Below are positions 1 to 9,224 of a DNA stretch of 64,000 nucleotides, piece after piece; positions within the stretch are counted from its first letter, which is position 1; each line of letters opens with the position of its first letter. The position numbers were made by a program, and so were the translations under genes. The DNA is from Halomonas sp. KAO (GTDB lineage Bacteria > Pseudomonadota > Gammaproteobacteria > Pseudomonadales > Halomonadaceae). The notes under the pieces are model-generated. The model made no database searches. It had not been told where the DNA came from and was given only the letters and a program-made list of their open reading frames with translations. Where the stretch lies: contig NZ_JADNRL010000026.1 in assembly GCF_015595025.1 (NCBI RefSeq), positions 311,334-375,333 on the forward strand. The letters are read 5' to 3'.

Positions 1-167
1 ATGGTCAGGCCGAGACCGGCCCTGGCGCGCTCGACGTGGTAGGCGCGATAGAGCGCCTTGGGCATTCCTTCCTCGGGATATGCCGGCTCGTGGGACGTCA
101 TCATGAGCCGGTTCTTCAGGGTCAGGTGCTTGAGTCGGAAGGGCGTCAGCAGCGGGTCGGTCGCCAT
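1..167 (-). CDS. Old-yellow-enzyme family NADH:flavin oxidoreductase, N-terminal 55 residues only
   Basis: The gene runs off the left edge; only the first 55 codons are here, starting at the ATG at 167 with a GAGAGG ribosome site just upstream. The visible protein has the opening of the OYE TIM barrel (PFRLKHLTLKNRLMMTSHEP, then a YRAYHVERARAG segment), as in the demethylase branch that includes DgcA, N-methylproline demethylase (StcD) and relatives. Members of this branch oxidatively remove N-methyl groups using FMN and usually a 4Fe-4S cluster; those domains lie outside the window. The setting beside BCCT and Rieske genes fits a role in betaine or N-methyl amino acid breakdown. The exact substrate cannot be told from this fragment. 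Confidence 0.75.
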   Translation of the reverse strand, partial: MATDPLLTPFRLKHLTLKNRLMMTSHEPAYPEEGMPKALYRAYHVERARAGLGLT

Positions 168-186
168 GGTCGGGCCTCTCTCTTGT

Positions 187-354
187 TATGCGTGAGACAT
201 TGAGCCGCTTGGCCAGCGGCAGGATCCGTACGCCGTCCACGCCGGACTCGAGCAGTAACTCGAAGGCCGCATCGAGCCAGGCGTCACGGGAATCTCTCCA
301 TTTGGTGTCGTGGGTCTCGGCAGGTGGCATCGTGATGAGTTTTCCTGATTTCAT
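187..354 (-). pseudogene. TetR-family regulator, N-terminal remnant cut inside the helix-turn-helix
   Basis: The ATG at 354 overlaps the stop of the DddP-like gene as ATGA, so the two were translationally coupled. The frame reads TKWRDSRDAWLDAAFELL, then ESGVDGVRILPLAKRLNVSR, which is a typical TetR N-terminus ending in the recognition helix. TetR proteins normally continue with a T-S-F-Y-W segment and about 130 more residues. Here the similarity stops after VSR at about 187 and the frame runs into the leader and, out of frame, the start of the OYE gene. I infer a deletion that removed the ligand-binding domain. Any product could not dimerise or sense a ligand. It was probably the local regulator of the flanking genes. 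Confidence 0.65.
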
Positions 355-1600
355 TCCAGCCAGTCGGTCTCCAGCGGATAGCGGGACAACAGTTCGCACC
401 CCTCACGGGTGATCAGCACCTGCTCCTCCAGCTTGACGCCTTCCTGGCCGTTCCGCGCGCCGATATAGCTCTCGACGCAGACGGTCATGTGCTCCTCGAA
501 CACGCCGTCGTAGCCGCTGCTCGTCCAGTCCTTGCCAGGGTGAGCGATGGCCGGATACTCGTCTGCCAGGCCCACGCCGTGGGCTACGCAGCAGTAGCGA
601 TTGGCATGGTACTTGTCGGGAATCGGCCAGCTCCGCTCGGAGAACTCGCGGAAGCTCAACCCCGAACACAGCAGTGCCATGTTGTGTTGGAGCTGCTCAT
701 GGGCGAGCAATACAGACGTCGTTGTTCCGCGCTTGGCGGCACTCGGCCGACGGTCCAGGTCCGGGAGATGTCCGCACAGTAGCCGTAGGGGCCGATCAGG
801 TCGGTATCGAAGGCGATCAGCTCACCTTCCTGCATTACCCGGTCGCTGCATTCCTGCATCCAGGGATTGGTGCGCAGCCCTAAAGCCAGCAGCCGGGTCT
901 CCAGCCACTCGCCGCCATGGCGGATATTCTCAAAATGCAGCCAGGCCCACAGCTCGTTTTCCGTCATGCCCGGGCGAAGCTCGTCGGCCATGCGCTGGAT
1001 GCCACGTTCGGCGACGCGAATCGTCCAGCGGATCAACTCAAGCTCCTCGGCCGACTTGATGGCCCTAGCCCGCTCCATCAGCGCCTGGCCCTGGACCAGC
1101 GTGATGCCTGAGGCGGCAAGTGCCGCGACGCCCGATGGATCGAGCCGGTCCACCGCCAGGCGCGGGTGGTCGCCGGCGTGATGGCGGATCAGGTCGACGA
1201 TCTCGGCGGCCCATTCGCGGGCCTTCTCCGTCACTCGAGGGCCGGCGCCGAAGTAGGCCCAGTTGATCGCCCCGCGCACCTCGTCGATGGTTTCGAGGTG
1301 GGCGCAGAGGTGTTCGCAGTTGTGGAACTCCCAGAGGATCACCGGGCCCTCGGCGAAGATCAGCGCGTAGCGCGAGGGGTTGTGGGCGGTCCACACCTGC
1401 ATATTAGAGCTATCGGTGGCGTAGCGGATATTCACCGGATCGTAGAGCAGCATGGCCGTGACATCGTGGTGCCTGAGTTGCTCACGGACGCGTTGCAGAC
1501 GATAGCGGCGTGCAGCGGCGAGGGTCGCGTCGGATATAGGGTTCCTCAGCGGTCGATCCCCGGCCTCGGCGTTCAGATAGATGGGCTTGTCGGGTGACAT
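351..1600 (-). pseudogene. dddP: DddP-like M24-family DMSP lyase homologue, broken by a single-base frameshift
   Basis: Two adjacent frames together give one M24-fold protein of about 416 residues. The 5' frame starts at the ATG at 1600, which has GGGAG upstream, and contains YATDSSNMQVW, ENIRHGGEWLETRLLA, TNPWMQEC and FDTDLIGPYGYCADISRTW. The 3' frame, from about 710, contains HGVGLADE, CVESYIG and KLEEQVLIT. These blocks match the DddP type of DMSP lyase (DMSP to acrylate plus dimethylsulfide) better than proline peptidases. All five metal-ligand positions are present, but the two Asp lie in the first frame and the His and two Glu in the second. The switch near 711, within the bases coding RRLY/LLAHEQL, is explained by one missing base. 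As read, the product is truncated and inactive. An assembly error is possible. A relative acting on another substrate is also possible. Confidence 0.75.
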
Positions 1601-1661
1601 GGCATCACTCCCATGACGAACCATGAAAGCGGGGCCGGCTCGACCGGCCCCAGTGGGAGGA

Positions 1662-3350
1662 TCAGGCTTCCTGAAACGCAGCCGGTCGGACGCGCTCTGG
1701 ACGCTGCAGTTCATTGTCCACGCCGCTGTGGTGGTCGAGGTCCTCGTGGGCGGGGCGCACCTGGGGTGGCAGCATGGCGGCGGCTATCGGCTCCCGGCGC
1801 AGGGTGCGGTAGAGACTCAAGGTCATCACCAGGATGAAGACCGCGATGGGTAGCCCGGCGATGATCGAGGCGGTCTGGATCGTCTTCAGGCCCCCGGCGT
1901 AGAGCAGGGCACCGGCGATGCAGCCGATCACCAGGCCCCAGATCACCCGGATCGGCTGGGGCGGTTCGGGACTCCCCATGCTGTCCAGGGTGCACAGCAC
2001 CAGGGTGCCGGAGTCCGCCGAGGTGATGAAGTAGGTGGCCAGCAAGAGCACCGCCAGCAGCGACAGCACGCTGCCCAGCATGCCCGGGTCCAGGGCATCG
2101 AACAAGGTGAACAGCGCCAGGGTGGTGTCCTCCTGGGTGGCCTGGAGCACCGCACCGCCCTCGAACTCGGCATCGGTGGCCAGTGAGCCCGCGACCACCG
2201 CCTGCTCATGGGCCTGCCGCGCCTGCTGTTCCTCGAACAGGGCGCTGCCGCCGAATACCGACATCCACACGAAGGTCACCAGGGTCGGCACTAGCAGGGC
2301 GCCGCCGATCAGTTCGCGGATGGTGCGGCCCCGCGAGATACGGGCGATGAACATGCCGACGAAGGGCGCCCAGGTCATCCACCAGGGCCAGTAGAAGGCA
2401 GTCCACCAGTTCTGCCAGCCACTGTCGGCGTTGGCGTCGCTCCACAGGCTTATGCCGATTAGGTTGTCGGCGTAGTCGCCGGTGCTCTGCAGCAGGGTGT
2501 TGAGGATGTAGCGGGTCGGGCCGATGGCCAGCACGATGGCGACGATGGTCACGGAGAGCAGCATGTTCCACTCCGAGAGCCGGCGGATGCCGCGACCCAC
2601 GCCGGACATCACCGAGGCGATGGCGAACAGCGTGATCACGGCGATCATGGTCAGCTGGATGCCGATGCTGACCTCCACGCCAAAGACGTTGTTCAGGCCG
2701 CTGTTCATCTGGATCACCCCCAGGCCCAGGGACTGGGACACGCCGAAGGCGGTAATAGCGACCGTAAGGATATCCACAGTGTGACCGATGGGACCGTAGA
2801 TGCGCTCGCCGATGAAGGGGTAGAGGATCGAACGCAGGGTCAGCGGCAGCCCCTTGCGGTAGGCGAAGTACGCCAGGGCCAAGGCGACGATCAGGAAAGT
2901 AGCCCAGGGATGCAGGCCCCAGTGAAAGAAGGTCAGGCGCATGGCCATGCCGGCGGACTCGTCGCTCATGCCCTGGGTGAAGGGATTGTCGGCGTAGTGC
3001 CACATGGGCTCGGCCACCGACCAGAAGATCAGGCCGATACCCATGCCGCCGGAGAACAGCATGCTGACCCAGGACAGGAAGCTGAACTCGGGGCGCTCGT
3101 CGTCCTTGCCCAGGCGGATATGGCCGAAGCGGCTGACCATCAGGTAGAGCAGGAAGGCCAGTACGGCGGTGACCAGGCCCAGATAGAACCACTTGACGTT
3201 GTTCAGCAGGGCGGTGGAGACATCCTGGAAGATGGCGCCGGCCTTGTCGGCCAGCACGGCGCAGAAGATCACGAAGCCGATGACCAGCACCTTGGAGGCG
3301 ATGGTCACCGTGGGATTGAGGCCCTTGAACAGGCCGTTTTCTGAGCGCAT
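1662..3350 (-). CDS. BCCT-family transporter (betaine/choline/carnitine type)
   Basis: A 562-residue, roughly twelve-helix inner-membrane symporter that imports a quaternary ammonium or similar zwitterion using a sodium or proton gradient. The N-terminal half has GGMGIGLIFWSVAEPMWHY, and the central Trp-rich box reads FYWPWWMTWAPFVGMF followed by IARISRGRTIREL, both diagnostic of BCCT. Length is typical for the family and the C-terminal tail is short. It is divergent from the Rieske operon starting at 3707 and lies directly downstream of the start of the DddP-like gene (61 bp gap), so it is the likely importer for that pathway. The substrate (glycine betaine, DMSP, homarine, proline betaine or other) cannot be fixed from sequence. 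Confidence 0.92.
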   Translation of the reverse strand: MRSENGLFKGLNPTVTIASKVLVIGFVIFCAVLADKAGAIFQDVSTALLNNVKWFYLGLVTAVLAFLLYLMVSRFGHIRLGKDDERPEFSFLSWVSMLFSGGMGIGLIFWSVAEPMWHYADNPFTQGMSDESAGMAMRLTFFHWGLHPWATFLIVALALAYFAYRKGLPLTLRSILYPFIGERIYGPIGHTVDILTVAITAFGVSQSLGLGVIQMNSGLNNVFGVEVSIGIQLTMIAVITLFAIASVMSGVGRGIRRLSEWNMLLSVTIVAIVLAIGPTRYILNTLLQSTGDYADNLIGISLWSDANADSGWQNWWTAFYWPWWMTWAPFVGMFIARISRGRTIRELIGGALLVPTLVTFVWMSVFGGSALFEEQQARQAHEQAVVAGSLATDAEFEGGAVLQATQEDTTLALFTLFDALDPGMLGSVLSLLAVLLLATYFITSADSGTLVLCTLDSMGSPEPPQPIRVIWGLVIGCIAGALLYAGGLKTIQTASIIAGLPIAVFILVMTLSLYRTLRREPIAAAMLPPQVRPAHEDLDHHSGVDNELQRPERVRPAAFQEA

Positions 3351-3706
3351 GGCGTCACTCTTGGGTTGTTATTGCTTGAGGTCGTCGGGGATAGGGCTCA
3401 CGGCAGCCCACTGGGAAGACTGGGGGGTCGGCGGGCCTCGAACAATGCATTTTTTGTCATCTATTAATGATTATTTATCATCTTTATACATCTTGATAAC
3501 GTCATTTCTTCATCCGCGAGAAACAAAGTTAATGAAAATTTATGGCTTTCACCATTCGTCTAATACTTGAGTTTTTATCATTAATTGATGCCGATTCATC
3601 GATTGTCGCCGCCTCATGCCATGCCCAGACTCAGCTTCACCAGCCGGTACTCCCGGCAGGACTACAACAAACCAGAACCCGCCCGTGACCCTGTGAGGAG
3701 GCCAAG
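3351..3706. promoter_or_regulatory. Divergent promoter region between BCCT gene and Rieske operon
   Basis: A 356 bp gap with no credible gene. From about 3445 to 3605 it is strikingly AT-rich compared with both flanks, as expected for back-to-back promoters. It holds the inverted pair ATTAATGAT (3463-3471) and ATCATTAAT (3577-3585), about 105 bp apart, which may be operator half-sites. No regulator gene is intact next to it: the nearby TetR gene is truncated. The Rieske gene has a strong GAGGAGG ribosome site at about 3694-3700. Confidence 0.5.
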
Positions 3707-4897
3707 ATGACCGACCTGACCCAATCCCTGATCCCCGCCCAGCGACTCGACGACGTCCTCGCCCCCATCGAGCTGGCCACCGGCATGCCCAACGAGGCCT
3801 ACGTGAGCGAGGCTTTCTTCGCCGCCGAGCGTGATCGCCTGATGGCCAGCACCTGGGCCTGCGTTGGCTTCGCCAGCGACCTGATCAAGAACGGCTACGT
3901 CAAGCCGGTCGACTTCATGGGCCTCCCGCTTTTGATGATGCGTAACAAGGATGGCGAGACTCAGGTCTTCCATAACGTCTGCAGCCACCGCGGCATGCAG
4001 CTGGTCGCCGAAGAAGGCGAGGTGCAGGGCATGATCCGCTGCCCCTACCACTCCTGGACCTACGACCTGAACGGCAACCTCAAGGGCACGCCGCACATCG
4101 GTGGCGTCGGCCAGCATAAGGTCGAGGGCTTCAAGTGCGAGAAGCACGGTCTCAAGCCGGTGCGTAGTGCGGTATGGATGGACATGATGTTCATCAACCT
4201 GGATGGCGAGGCTCCGGAATTCGCCGAGCACGTGGCCCCGCTGGAGAACCGCTGGCGCGACTTCATCGGCGCCGAGGGCTTCGAGTTGCTGCGTCGCGTC
4301 AACATGGGCGGCAACCTCGAGATCACCGTCAACTGCAACTGGAAGCTGGCGGTCGAGAACTATTGCGAGAGCTATCACCTGCCCTGGGTGCACCCCAGCC
4401 TGAACAGCTACTCGCGCCTCGAGGATCACTACAACATCCAGTTCGGCGAGCATTTCTCCGGGCAGGGCAGCCTGGCCTACCGGCTCTCCAATGTGTCCGG
4501 CACCCGCCTGCCCAAGTTCCCGTCCTGGCCGCAGGACAAGCTCGAGCACGCCGAGTACATCTCCTTCTTCCCCAATGTGCTGCTGGGCATCCAGGCCGAT
4601 CACGCCTTCGCCATGAGGCTCGAGCCAGTCTCCGCCGGTAAGACCGTGGAACACCTGCGCGTCTACTACGTCGGCGACGAGGCCACCCAGGACGCCTACG
4701 CGGCCTGCCGCACCTCGACCCTGGAGTCCTGGCGGGTGGTGTTCGGCGAGGACATTGGCGTTGTCGAGGGCATGCAGCGAGGCCGCCTGTCCCCGGGCTT
4801 CCAGGGCGGCGTCTTCTCGCCGGTGCTGGATCACCCGACCCACTTCTTCCATCAATGGGTGGCGCGTCGCGTACGCGGCGATGCCGAGGCCACCTGA
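3707..4897 (+). CDS. Rieske non-heme iron oxygenase, large subunit (quaternary-amine type)
   Basis: A 396-residue oxygenase. The Rieske centre is C92-x-H94 (VCSHRGMQ) and C112-x2-H115 (RCPYHSW). The mononuclear iron site is H224 and H229 (ESYHLPWVHP) with D349. The residue bridging the two centres is Glu221 where ring dioxygenases have Asp; this Glu is known from carnitine oxygenase CntA and is also present in GbcA here. That places the protein with oxygenases that attack N-methylated zwitterions rather than plain aromatic acids. It is first in an operon with an aldehyde dehydrogenase (22 bp gap), a rubredoxin-reductase fusion, a DAO oxidoreductase and a cupin. No GbcB-type reductase is present, so electrons probably come from the rubredoxin fusion. 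Substrate unknown; an N-methylated betaine is inferred. Confidence 0.88.
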   Translation: MTDLTQSLIPAQRLDDVLAPIELATGMPNEAYVSEAFFAAERDRLMASTWACVGFASDLIKNGYVKPVDFMGLPLLMMRNKDGETQVFHNVCSHRGMQLVAEEGEVQGMIRCPYHSWTYDLNGNLKGTPHIGGVGQHKVEGFKCEKHGLKPVRSAVWMDMMFINLDGEAPEFAEHVAPLENRWRDFIGAEGFELLRRVNMGGNLEITVNCNWKLAVENYCESYHLPWVHPSLNSYSRLEDHYNIQFGEHFSGQGSLAYRLSNVSGTRLPKFPSWPQDKLEHAEYISFFPNVLLGIQADHAFAMRLEPVSAGKTVEHLRVYYVGDEATQDAYAACRTSTLESWRVVFGEDIGVVEGMQRGRLSPGFQGGVFSPVLDHPTHFFHQWVARRVRGDAEAT

Positions 4898-4919
4898 ATT
4901 CCCCGTTTCCGGAGCCCTG

Positions 4920-6362
4920 ATGAGCACATTCGACCGCTACTACAACTATATCGACGGCGCCTGGGTAGGCGCCGACACCTGGCTAGTGGTCGCTGATCCG
5001 GCCACCGACGAGCCCTATGCCGAGATCGCCGAGGCCGGCCTCGAGGACGCCGACGCGGCCATGGCGGCGGCGCGGCGCTGTGTGGCGTCGGGCGCGCTGA
5101 GTTCGGTGCGCCCGGCCCAGCGAGTCACCTGGCTGCTGGCCATCGCCAAGGAGATCAAGGCGTTGACCGAGGAGGCAGCCCTGGTGCTGTGCCGCGAGAA
5201 CGGCAAGTCCCTGGACGTGGCCCGCGGCGAGTTCGAGGAGGCTGCCCGCTACTTCGAGTACTACGCCGGCATGGCCGACAAGATCGAGGGCACCTCGATT
5301 CCGCTGGGCGACGACTACGTCGACTTCACCAGCTATGAGCCCATGGGGGTCTCGCTGCAGATCGTGCCCTGGAACTTCCCGCCGTCGATCTGTGCCCGCT
5401 CCCTGGCCCCGGCGCTGGCCGCCGGCAATGCCGTGGTGATCAAGTCGCCGGAGATCTCGCCGCTGGCGATGACCTTCCTGATGACCGCCTGCGAGCGCGC
5501 TGGCCTGCCGAAGGGCGCGGTCAACCTGCTGTGCGGCAAGGGCTCGGTGGTCGGCAGCCATCTGGTCAAGCATCGCGATGCCAACCAGATCGTCTTCACC
5601 GGCTCGGTGCCTACCGGCCAGCGCATCCTACGCGACGCCGCCGAGCGCGCCACGCCGAGCGTGATGGAGCTGGGTGGCAAGTCCGCCGCCATCGTGCACG
5701 CCGACGCCGACATCGAGCAGGTCATCGACAGTGTCAAGGCGGGCATCTTCTTCAACGCCGGCCAGGTCTGCTCGGCCATGTCGCGCCTGCTGGTGCATCG
5801 CTCGCGCTTCGACGAGGTGGTTGAGCGCGCCCGCGAACTTGCCGAAGGCCTGTCCATCGGCCCCGGCGTCAACAACCCCGACCTGACCCCGCTGGTCTCG
5901 CGCGACCAGCTCGAGCAGGTCGAGGCCATGTGCCGCCGCGCCATCGAGGCCGGCGCCGCCTGCATCACCGGCGGCGAGCGGGTCTCGGGCACCGATGGTT
6001 ACTTTATGCAGCCGACCCTGTTCACCGACGTGGCCGTGGACAGCGAGATCTTCCAGGAAGAGGTCTTCGGCCCGGTGCTGGTGATCCATCCCTTCGACAC
6101 CGAGGACGAGGCCGTCGAACTGGCCAACGGCACCGCCTTCGGCTTGGTGGCCGGGGTCTTCGATGAAAACCTGAATCGCGCCCTGCGCACCGCGCGGCGC
6201 CTGCGCGGCGGCCAGGTGTTCATCAACGAGTGGTTCGCCGGCGGCGTGGAGACGCCCTTCGGTGGCGTGGGGCTCTCCGGCTTCGGCCGCGAGAAGGGCC
6301 AGGAAGCGCTCTACAGCTACGTCCAGACCCGCAACATCGCCGTCCGCGTCAAGGGCGCGTGA
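4920..6362 (+). CDS. NAD(P)-dependent aldehyde dehydrogenase
   Basis: A 480-residue ALDH-superfamily enzyme oxidising an aldehyde to the acid. The catalytic pair is visible: general base E250 in [10 protein letters not shown] and nucleophile C284 in [11 protein letters not shown]. The NAD-binding region holds PWNFPP and FTGSVPTGQ. The ATG at 4920 is chosen because GGAG lies 6 bases upstream; a longer upstream frame overlaps the Rieske gene and has no family similarity. It resembles succinate-semialdehyde and aminoaldehyde dehydrogenases, so the substrate is more likely a carbon-chain semialdehyde made by the pathway than formaldehyde. It is cotranscribed with the Rieske oxygenase and followed after 11 bp by the rubredoxin-reductase gene. 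Confidence 0.93.
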   Translation: MSTFDRYYNYIDGAWVGADTWLVVADPATDEPYAEIAEAGLEDADAAMAAARRCVASGALSSVRPAQRVTWLLAIAKEIKALTEEAALVLCRENGKSLDVARGEFEEAARYFEYYAGMADKIEGTSIPLGDDYVDFTSYEPMGVSLQIVPWNFPPSICARSLAPALAAGNAVVIKSPEISPLAMTFLMTACERAGLPKGAVNLLCGKGSVVGSHLVKHRDANQIVFTGSVPTGQRILRDAAERATPSVMELGGKSAAIVHADADIEQVIDSVKAGIFFNAGQVCSAMSRLLVHRSRFDEVVERARELAEGLSIGPGVNNPDLTPLVSRDQLEQVEAMCRRAIEAGAACITGGERVSGTDGYFMQPTLFTDVAVDSEIFQEEVFGPVLVIHPFDTEDEAVELANGTAFGLVAGVFDENLNRALRTARRLRGGQVFINEWFAGGVETPFGGVGLSGFGREKGQEALYSYVQTRNIAVRVKGA

Positions 6363-6373
6363 AGGAGGTCCCG

Positions 6374-7789
6374 ATGAAGAAGTGGCTCTGCATCATCTGC
6401 GGCCTGATCTACGACGAGGCCGAGGGCTGGCCCAGCGACGGCATCGCTCCCGGTACCCGCTGGGAGGACGTGCCGGAGGACTGGCTGTGTCCGGACTGCG
6501 GCGTGGGCAAGGCGGATTTCGAGATGATCGAGATCACCGATGACACGCCTGCCGCCGCCCCTGTGGCTTCGTCGCCCCTGGTCGATGCGGTGGCCGTCCC
6601 GGCGGCCGCTGCCGCTGTCTCCACCAACGCCCAGGAGCCGCTGGTGATCATCGGCAGCGGCCATGCCGGTTACGGGCTGGCCGAGGCAGTGCGGGCCCGG
6701 GACGCCGAGCGCGAGATCCATGTGATCACCGCCGATGATGGCGGCCTCTACTCGAAGCCGGCGCTGTCCAATGCCTTCGCCCTAGGCAAGGACGCCGAGG
6801 CGCTGCTCGACGAGCCAGCGCTTTCCATAGAGCGGCGCCTGAACCTCCGGATGCATGCCTTCTGTCCGGTGCAGCGTATCGATGCCGAGCGCAAGTGTCT
6901 CACCACCCGGCTCGGCGAGCTGGATTACGGCCAGTTGGTGCTGGCCACCGGCGCAAGCCCGATCCGCATCCCCGTGGCGGGCGAGGCGGGCGCACTGCTC
7001 TCGGTCAACGACCGGGGCGACTATCGCGAGATGCGTGAGCGCCTCGACGGCCTGGGCCGCGAGGCGCGGGTGGTGATCATCGGCGACGGCCTGATCGGCT
7101 GCGAGTTCGCCAACGACCTGGCCCAGGCCGGCCACGAAGTCGCGGTGGTAGGCCTGGCCCAGCGGCCGCTGCCGCGGCTGCTGCCCGAGGCGGGCAGTAA
7201 GGTACTGCGCGAAGCGCTCTCCCGGCTCGGCGTAGGCTGGCACCTGGAGCGTTCGGTGGCAAGTGTGGCCGCCGAGGACGACGGCTACCGGCTGACCCTG
7301 ACCGACGGCCGCGAGCTCGCGGCGGATCTCGTCGTCAGCGCCGTGGGCCTGGCGCCCAATACCGCCCTCGCCCTCTCGGCCGGCGCCGACTGCGGCTGCG
7401 GCATCCGGGTGGACGACCATCTGGCCACCTCGCTGCCGGATGTCTATGCCCTCGGCGACGCCGTGGAGATCGACGGCCAGCTACTGCCGTATCTCGCGCC
7501 GATCAACGCCGGCATCCGGGCCCTGGCGGCGACGCTGACGGGCACACCGACGGCGGTCAGCTACCCGGTGATGCCGGTGATGGTCAAGACCCCGGCGGCG
7601 CCGGTCTGCGTGGTGGTGCCGCCCGCCGAGGCTGAGGTCAACTGGCGGGTCACCGCCACCACCGACGGCATCGAGGCCGGCGGATATGACGCCACCGGCC
7701 GGCTGCTGGGCTTCGCCCTGGTGGGGGAGACGGCCATGGCCCGGCGCAGCGACTGGGTCAAAGCCTGCGGCCAGGCCCAGGTGGCTTGA
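6374..7789 (+). CDS. Rubredoxin fused to NADH:rubredoxin reductase
   Basis: A 471-residue two-part electron carrier. Residues 1-50 are a rubredoxin with its iron ligated by C6-x2-C9 and C39-x2-C42 (LCIICG, LCPDCG). An Ala/Val/Pro-rich linker covers about residues 56-86. The rest is an FAD/NAD oxidoreductase of the AlkT/pyridine-nucleotide-disulfide type, with FAD motif GSGHAGYG at 94-101 and NAD motif [11 protein letters not shown] near 235-245. It should pass electrons from NADH through FAD to the tethered iron centre and on to an oxygenase. The start ATG at 6374 has a GGAGG site 5 bases upstream. Because the operon has no 2Fe-2S ferredoxin reductase, I infer it feeds the Rieske oxygenase at 3707. 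Confidence 0.9.
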   Translation: MKKWLCIICGLIYDEAEGWPSDGIAPGTRWEDVPEDWLCPDCGVGKADFEMIEITDDTPAAAPVASSPLVDAVAVPAAAAAVSTNAQEPLVIIGSGHAGYGLAEAVRARDAEREIHVITADDGGLYSKPALSNAFALGKDAEALLDEPALSIERRLNLRMHAFCPVQRIDAERKCLTTRLGELDYGQLVLATGASPIRIPVAGEAGALLSVNDRGDYREMRERLDGLGREARVVIIGDGLIGCEFANDLAQAGHEVAVVGLAQRPLPRLLPEAGSKVLREALSRLGVGWHLERSVASVAAEDDGYRLTLTDGRELAADLVVSAVGLAPNTALALSAGADCGCGIRVDDHLATSLPDVYALGDAVEIDGQLLPYLAPINAGIRALAATLTGTPTAVSYPVMPVMVKTPAAPVCVVVPPAEAEVNWRVTATTDGIEAGGYDATGRLLGFALVGETAMARRSDWVKACGQAQVA

Positions 7790-7807
7790 TCCAGCCGACA
7801 CGACATG

Positions 7808-7832
7808 CGGCGCCTGTTGGCGCCGTCTTCTT
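7808..7832 (+). terminator. Hairpin between rubredoxin-reductase and DAO genes
   Basis: CGGCGCC-TGTT-GGCGCCG is a perfect seven-base-pair stem with a four-base loop, followed by TCTTCTT. It sits in the 101 bp gap after the stop at 7789. It may be a weak terminator or attenuator lowering expression of the last two genes of the operon. Confidence 0.5.
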
Positions 7833-7890
7833 GCAAACCGCCGGGCCCGCCCGGCGATGACGTCGCGCCCCGGCGCGGCAGAGGTCCGAG

Positions 7891-9210
7891 ATGTCAAACG
7901 CCATCCTTCCCCGTGACGACAACTGCAACGGCTGGTATCAGCTGCTCGACGCCCCGGCCCCGGCGCGTCGCCTCAATAGCCGTGAGAGCGCCGACTGGCT
8001 GGTAATCGGCGCCGGCTTCACCGGCCTGGCCGCGGCGCGCCGCGTCGCCGAGCTGTGCCCCAGTGATCGCGTGGTGCTGCTCGAGGCCCTGCGCGTGGGC
8101 CAAGGCGCTTCCGGGCGCAACACCGGCTTCGTCATCGACCTGCCCCACAAGCGCGATCTCGAGGGCGGCGACATGGCGCGCAAGCACAAGCTGCTGTCGC
8201 TGAACCGCGCGGCGGTGGACGACCTCGAGACCCTGGTCCAGCGCCACGGCATCGACTGCGGCTGGTCCCGGGCCGGCAAATATCAGGGCGCGGTAGGCGA
8301 GCGCGGTCTCAAGTACCTCGACCACTACGAGACATTGCTCCGCGACTTCGACTATCCCTATCGGCGCCTGGAGCGTGACGCGCTGGCACCGATTATCGGC
8401 ACCCGCCACTACGCCGCGGCCATCTACACCGCCAACACCGCCCTGATGCAGCCCGCTGCCCTGGTGCGCGGCCTCGGCGAGACCCTGCCGGACAACGCCG
8501 AGCTCTTTGAACACACCCCAGTGGTGAGCCTGAACCGCGGTGGGGGCAAGTGGTGCGCCACCACGCCGGAAGGCGAGGTGCGTGCCACCAACCTGCTGCT
8601 GGGCTCCAACATCTATGCCCAGGAATTCGGCTTCCTCAAGCACCGGGTATTGCCGGTGATGACCTTCGCCAGCATGACCCGGGAACTGACCGACGAAGAA
8701 ATGGGCCTCTTCTCCGCCGCACCCCATCACTTCGGCCTGACCCCCGCCGACCATGCCGGCACCACGGTGCGGCTGACCCCGGACCGGCGGCTGATCATCC
8801 GCAACCAGTACCGCTTCGTGCCGCGCTACCACGACGACCTGGCCGAGCGGACCCGTATTCGCCAGGGCCACCGGGCGTCCTTCGAGGCGCGCTATCCCGA
8901 ACTCGCCCAGGTGCCCTTCACGGCCACCTGGGGCGGGGCCTGCGGGCTGTCTCGCAACTACACCGCTTTCTTCGGCAAGGTCGGCGACCTGGCCTGGATG
9001 TCCGGCGTCCATCAGAGCGTCGGGGCGGCTCGGGGCACCATCTCCGGCAAGCTGCTGGCGGAGCTCGCCACCGGCGAGGACTCCAGCCAGCTGGCCGACA
9101 TGCTGGCGGTCTCCGGCAAGCCGGCGCTCAATCCGCCGGAGCCCTTCCTGAGCCTCGGCGTGAAGACGCGCATGAAGCAGGCGGCGTGGGCGAGTCGCAG
9201 CGAACTCTAA
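7891..9210 (+). CDS. FAD-dependent oxidoreductase, DAO (glycine/D-amino acid oxidase) family
   Basis: A 439-residue flavoenzyme with the FAD-binding motif VIGAGFTGLAAARRVAE near residues 38-54 and ASGRNTGFVIDLPH after it, a typical DAO-family pattern. The C-terminal part has the conserved TWGGACGLSRN and SGVHQSVGAARGT segments that close the flavin site. Such enzymes oxidise secondary or N-methyl amines (sarcosine, N-methyl amino acids, gamma-glutamyl amines). In this operon it is a good candidate for removing the N-methyl group from the pathway's amino acid intermediate, releasing formaldehyde. That role is inferred from context. It is followed by the cupin gene after 14 bp. Confidence 0.85.
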   Translation: MSNAILPRDDNCNGWYQLLDAPAPARRLNSRESADWLVIGAGFTGLAAARRVAELCPSDRVVLLEALRVGQGASGRNTGFVIDLPHKRDLEGGDMARKHKLLSLNRAAVDDLETLVQRHGIDCGWSRAGKYQGAVGERGLKYLDHYETLLRDFDYPYRRLERDALAPIIGTRHYAAAIYTANTALMQPAALVRGLGETLPDNAELFEHTPVVSLNRGGGKWCATTPEGEVRATNLLLGSNIYAQEFGFLKHRVLPVMTFASMTRELTDEEMGLFSAAPHHFGLTPADHAGTTVRLTPDRRLIIRNQYRFVPRYHDDLAERTRIRQGHRASFEARYPELAQVPFTATWGGACGLSRNYTAFFGKVGDLAWMSGVHQSVGAARGTISGKLLAELATGEDSSQLADMLAVSGKPALNPPEPFLSLGVKTRMKQAAWASRSEL

Positions 9211-9224
9211 GGATACCGACCGCC

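Noticed and set aside
3445..3605. AT-rich segment considered as a replication or attachment site
   Set aside because: No iterons, DnaA-box cluster, tRNA end or integrase nearby; a divergent promoter explains it.
3662..4927. Minus-strand frame of 421 codons opposite the Rieske gene
   Set aside because: The plus strand has full Rieske motifs, a ribosome site and operon context; the opposite frame is a high-GC shadow.
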